NCBI RefSeq assembly: GCF_018413645.1
Contig: NZ_JAHCDA010000001.1
Location: 620,001 to 684,000, forward strand
DNA: 64,000 nt
From: Roseococcus pinisoli
Lineage (GTDB): Bacteria; Pseudomonadota; Alphaproteobacteria; Acetobacterales; Acetobacteraceae
Direction of reading: 5' to 3'
Part shown: one piece after another, positions 62,829 to 64,000 of the stretch
Numbering within the stretch: the stretch's first letter is position 1
Layout: the number at the start of each line of letters is the position of its first letter
Notes under the pieces: generated by a model
Database searches by the model: none
Seen by the model: only the letters and a program-made list of their open reading frames with translations
What the model was told of the DNA's origin: nothing
Position numbers and translations under genes: made by a program

Positions 62829-64000
62829 TCAGCGCTGGGCGCGGCGCTGCGGCTGGGCCGCCATGGCGCGGACCAGCGAGGTCGCCTGCTGGAGCTGGAA
62901 ATCCGTCTCCGGCTTCGTGGGGTCGAGCGCGGGGAAGCCTTCCGGCGGCTGGCGCTGCACGCGCTCGGTGATGGCGGCGGGCAGGTTCAGCGGCGGCAGC
63001 GGCGTCGCGCCGTTCTGCGTCTCCGAGCCTTCGGCGCGGAGCGCGCGGCGCAGATCGGCCTCGCGGTCCCGCGGATTGGCCGAGGCGGTCTGCGGATCCT
63101 GCCGCGCGGCGCGCACCTCGATGTCCGGCTCGATGCCGGTCGACTGGATGGAGCGGCCGGAGGGCGTGTAGTAGCGCGCCGTGGTCAGCCGGATGGCGCC
63201 GTTATTGCCGCCCAGCGGCATCACGGTCTGCACCGAGCCCTTGCCGAAGCTGCGCGTGCCGAGGACGACCGCGCGGCGATGGTCCTGCAGGGCGCCGGCC
63301 ACGATCTCGCTGGCCGAGGCGCTGCCGCCATTCACCAGCACCACGATCGGCAGGCCGTTGGCGATGTCGCCCGAGCGCGCGTTCCAGCGCTGCGCATCCT
63401 CCGGACGGCGGGCGCGGGTGGAGACGATCTCGCCCTGGTCGAGGAAGTCGTCGGCGACCTGGACCGCCTGGTCGAGCAGGCCGCCCGGGTTGTTGCGGAG
63501 GTCGAGCACCACGCCCTTGAGGTTGCCGCCCGCCTGCTGGCGAAGCGCCGTCATGGCGCGGCGGAGGTTGGTGTCGGTCTGCTCGTTGAAGGAGGTGACG
63601 CGGATATAGGCGACGTCGTTGCCCTCGAGCCGGTAGCGGACCACCTGCGGGCGGATCACATCGCGCGTGATGGAGACCTCGACGGGGCGGGCCTCGCCCT
63701 CGCGGCGGATGGTGAGGCGGATCGCGGTGCCGCGCTCGCCGCGCATCTGCTCCACGGCCTCCTGCAGGGTCAGGCCCTGGGTGCTGGTGCCGTTGAGGTG
63801 GGTGATGAAGTCGCCGGGCTTCACGCCCGCACGGGCGGCCGGCGTCTCGTCGATCGGGGAAATGACGCGGATATAGCCGTTCTCCTGCGTCACCTCGATG
63901 CCGAGGCCGCCGAACTCGCCCCGCGTCTGCACCTGCATGTCGCGGAAATTACGCGGGTTCAGGTAGGCGCTGTGGGGATCGAGGCCGGTGAGCATGCCGT
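62829..64000 (-). CDS. ctpA: S41 family C-terminal processing peptidase CtpA, 5' partial
   Basis: Periplasmic carboxyl-terminal protease; the visible part is about 390 aa and the frame runs off the right edge, so the signal peptide and N-terminus are missing. GMLTGLDPHSAYLN begins the visible region, then a PDZ domain (GLGIEVTQENGYIRVISPIDETPA), then the catalytic region with Ser in VNGGSASASEIVAGAL and Lys in GTRSFGKGSVQT. The C-terminal tail is Pro/Gln-rich. First visible gene of the ctpA-yibQ-rppH operon. Confidence 0.93.
   Translation of the reverse strand, partial: GMLTGLDPHSAYLNPRNFRDMQVQTRGEFGGLGIEVTQENGYIRVISPIDETPAARAGVKPGDFITHLNGTSTQGLTLQEAVEQMRGERGTAIRLTIRREGEARPVEVSITRDVIRPQVVRYRLEGNDVAYIRVTSFNEQTDTNLRRAMTALRQQAGGNLKGVVLDLRNNPGGLLDQAVQVADDFLDQGEIVSTRARRPEDAQRWNARSGDIANGLPIVVLVNGGSASASEIVAGALQDHRRAVVLGTRSFGKGSVQTVMPLGGNNGAIRLTTARYYTPSGRSIQSTGIEPDIEVRAARQDPQTASANPRDREADLRRALRAEGSETQNGATPLPPLNLPAAITERVQRQPPEGFPALDPTKPETDFQLQQATSLVRAMAAQPQRRAQR

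Overview
The window is GC-rich (roughly 70% by eye), densely coded chromosomal DNA of an alphaproteobacterium, most likely a member of the Acetobacteraceae (Roseomonas-like). Supporting this are the fused BcsA-BcsB cellulose synthase typical of acetic-acid-bacterium relatives, a ChvI-type response regulator, a ctpA-yibQ-rppH block, a Bug-family solute-binding protein, and the very high GC third-position bias. No rRNA, tRNA, CRISPR array, transposase or prophage gene was found. The genus assignment is inference.

Layout. 1-7.3 kb: end of a DUF1275 membrane protein, a small Rieske ferredoxin, an EVE-domain protein, then a cytochrome c maturation operon ccmC-D-E-F-G-H-I whose genes overlap end to end (ccmA/ccmB are not here). 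7.3-14 kb: mobA, an acetolactate-synthase-like TPP enzyme with a DUF2585 membrane protein, and a catabolic group (amidase, fluoroacetate-dehalogenase-type hydrolase, carboxymuconolactone decarboxylase-like protein, 3-hydroxyisobutyrate-dehydrogenase-like protein). 14-16 kb: an unusual DUF4157 (HEVVH) multidomain protein and ydfG. 16.3-21.8 kb: a three-gene heavy-metal-type RND efflux operon facing a His-rich exported peptide. 22-29.7 kb: typA, a SnoaL-like/unknown/adenosine kinase operon, bactofilin, a lipoprotein, an AEC transporter and a GGDEF protein. 29.8-37 kb: a Bug protein, an unrecognised 212-aa protein translationally coupled to a HAD hydrolase, chvI without an adjacent chvG, an AraC/GyrI regulator, a HugZ-like FMN/heme protein, pckA and a DUF2237 protein.

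37-58 kb is the most distinctive part: a cellulose locus that also carries a complete set of O-acetylation genes. On the minus strand from 52.4 to 39.8 kb run a BcsR/BcsP-like gene, bcsQ, bcsAB, an AlgX/WssF-like gene, an AlgF/WssG-like gene, bcsC and an SGNH hydrolase. Converging on it are an AlgI/WssH-like MBOAT acyltransferase and an AlgJ/WssI-like protein. Past a 389-bp AT-rich intergenic region with a perfect 22-bp palindrome lie a fumarylacetoacetase-family/MBL lactonase/Zn-alcohol dehydrogenase trio, then bcsZ (GH8) translationally coupled to a solute-binding-like periplasmic protein. The simplest reading is a system for making, acetylating, exporting and trimming cellulose, with c-di-GMP control through the PilZ domain of BcsA.

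58-64 kb: a VWA/MoxR ATPase pair, small membrane and DUF6157 proteins, and rppH-yibQ-ctpA, the last gene cut by the window edge.
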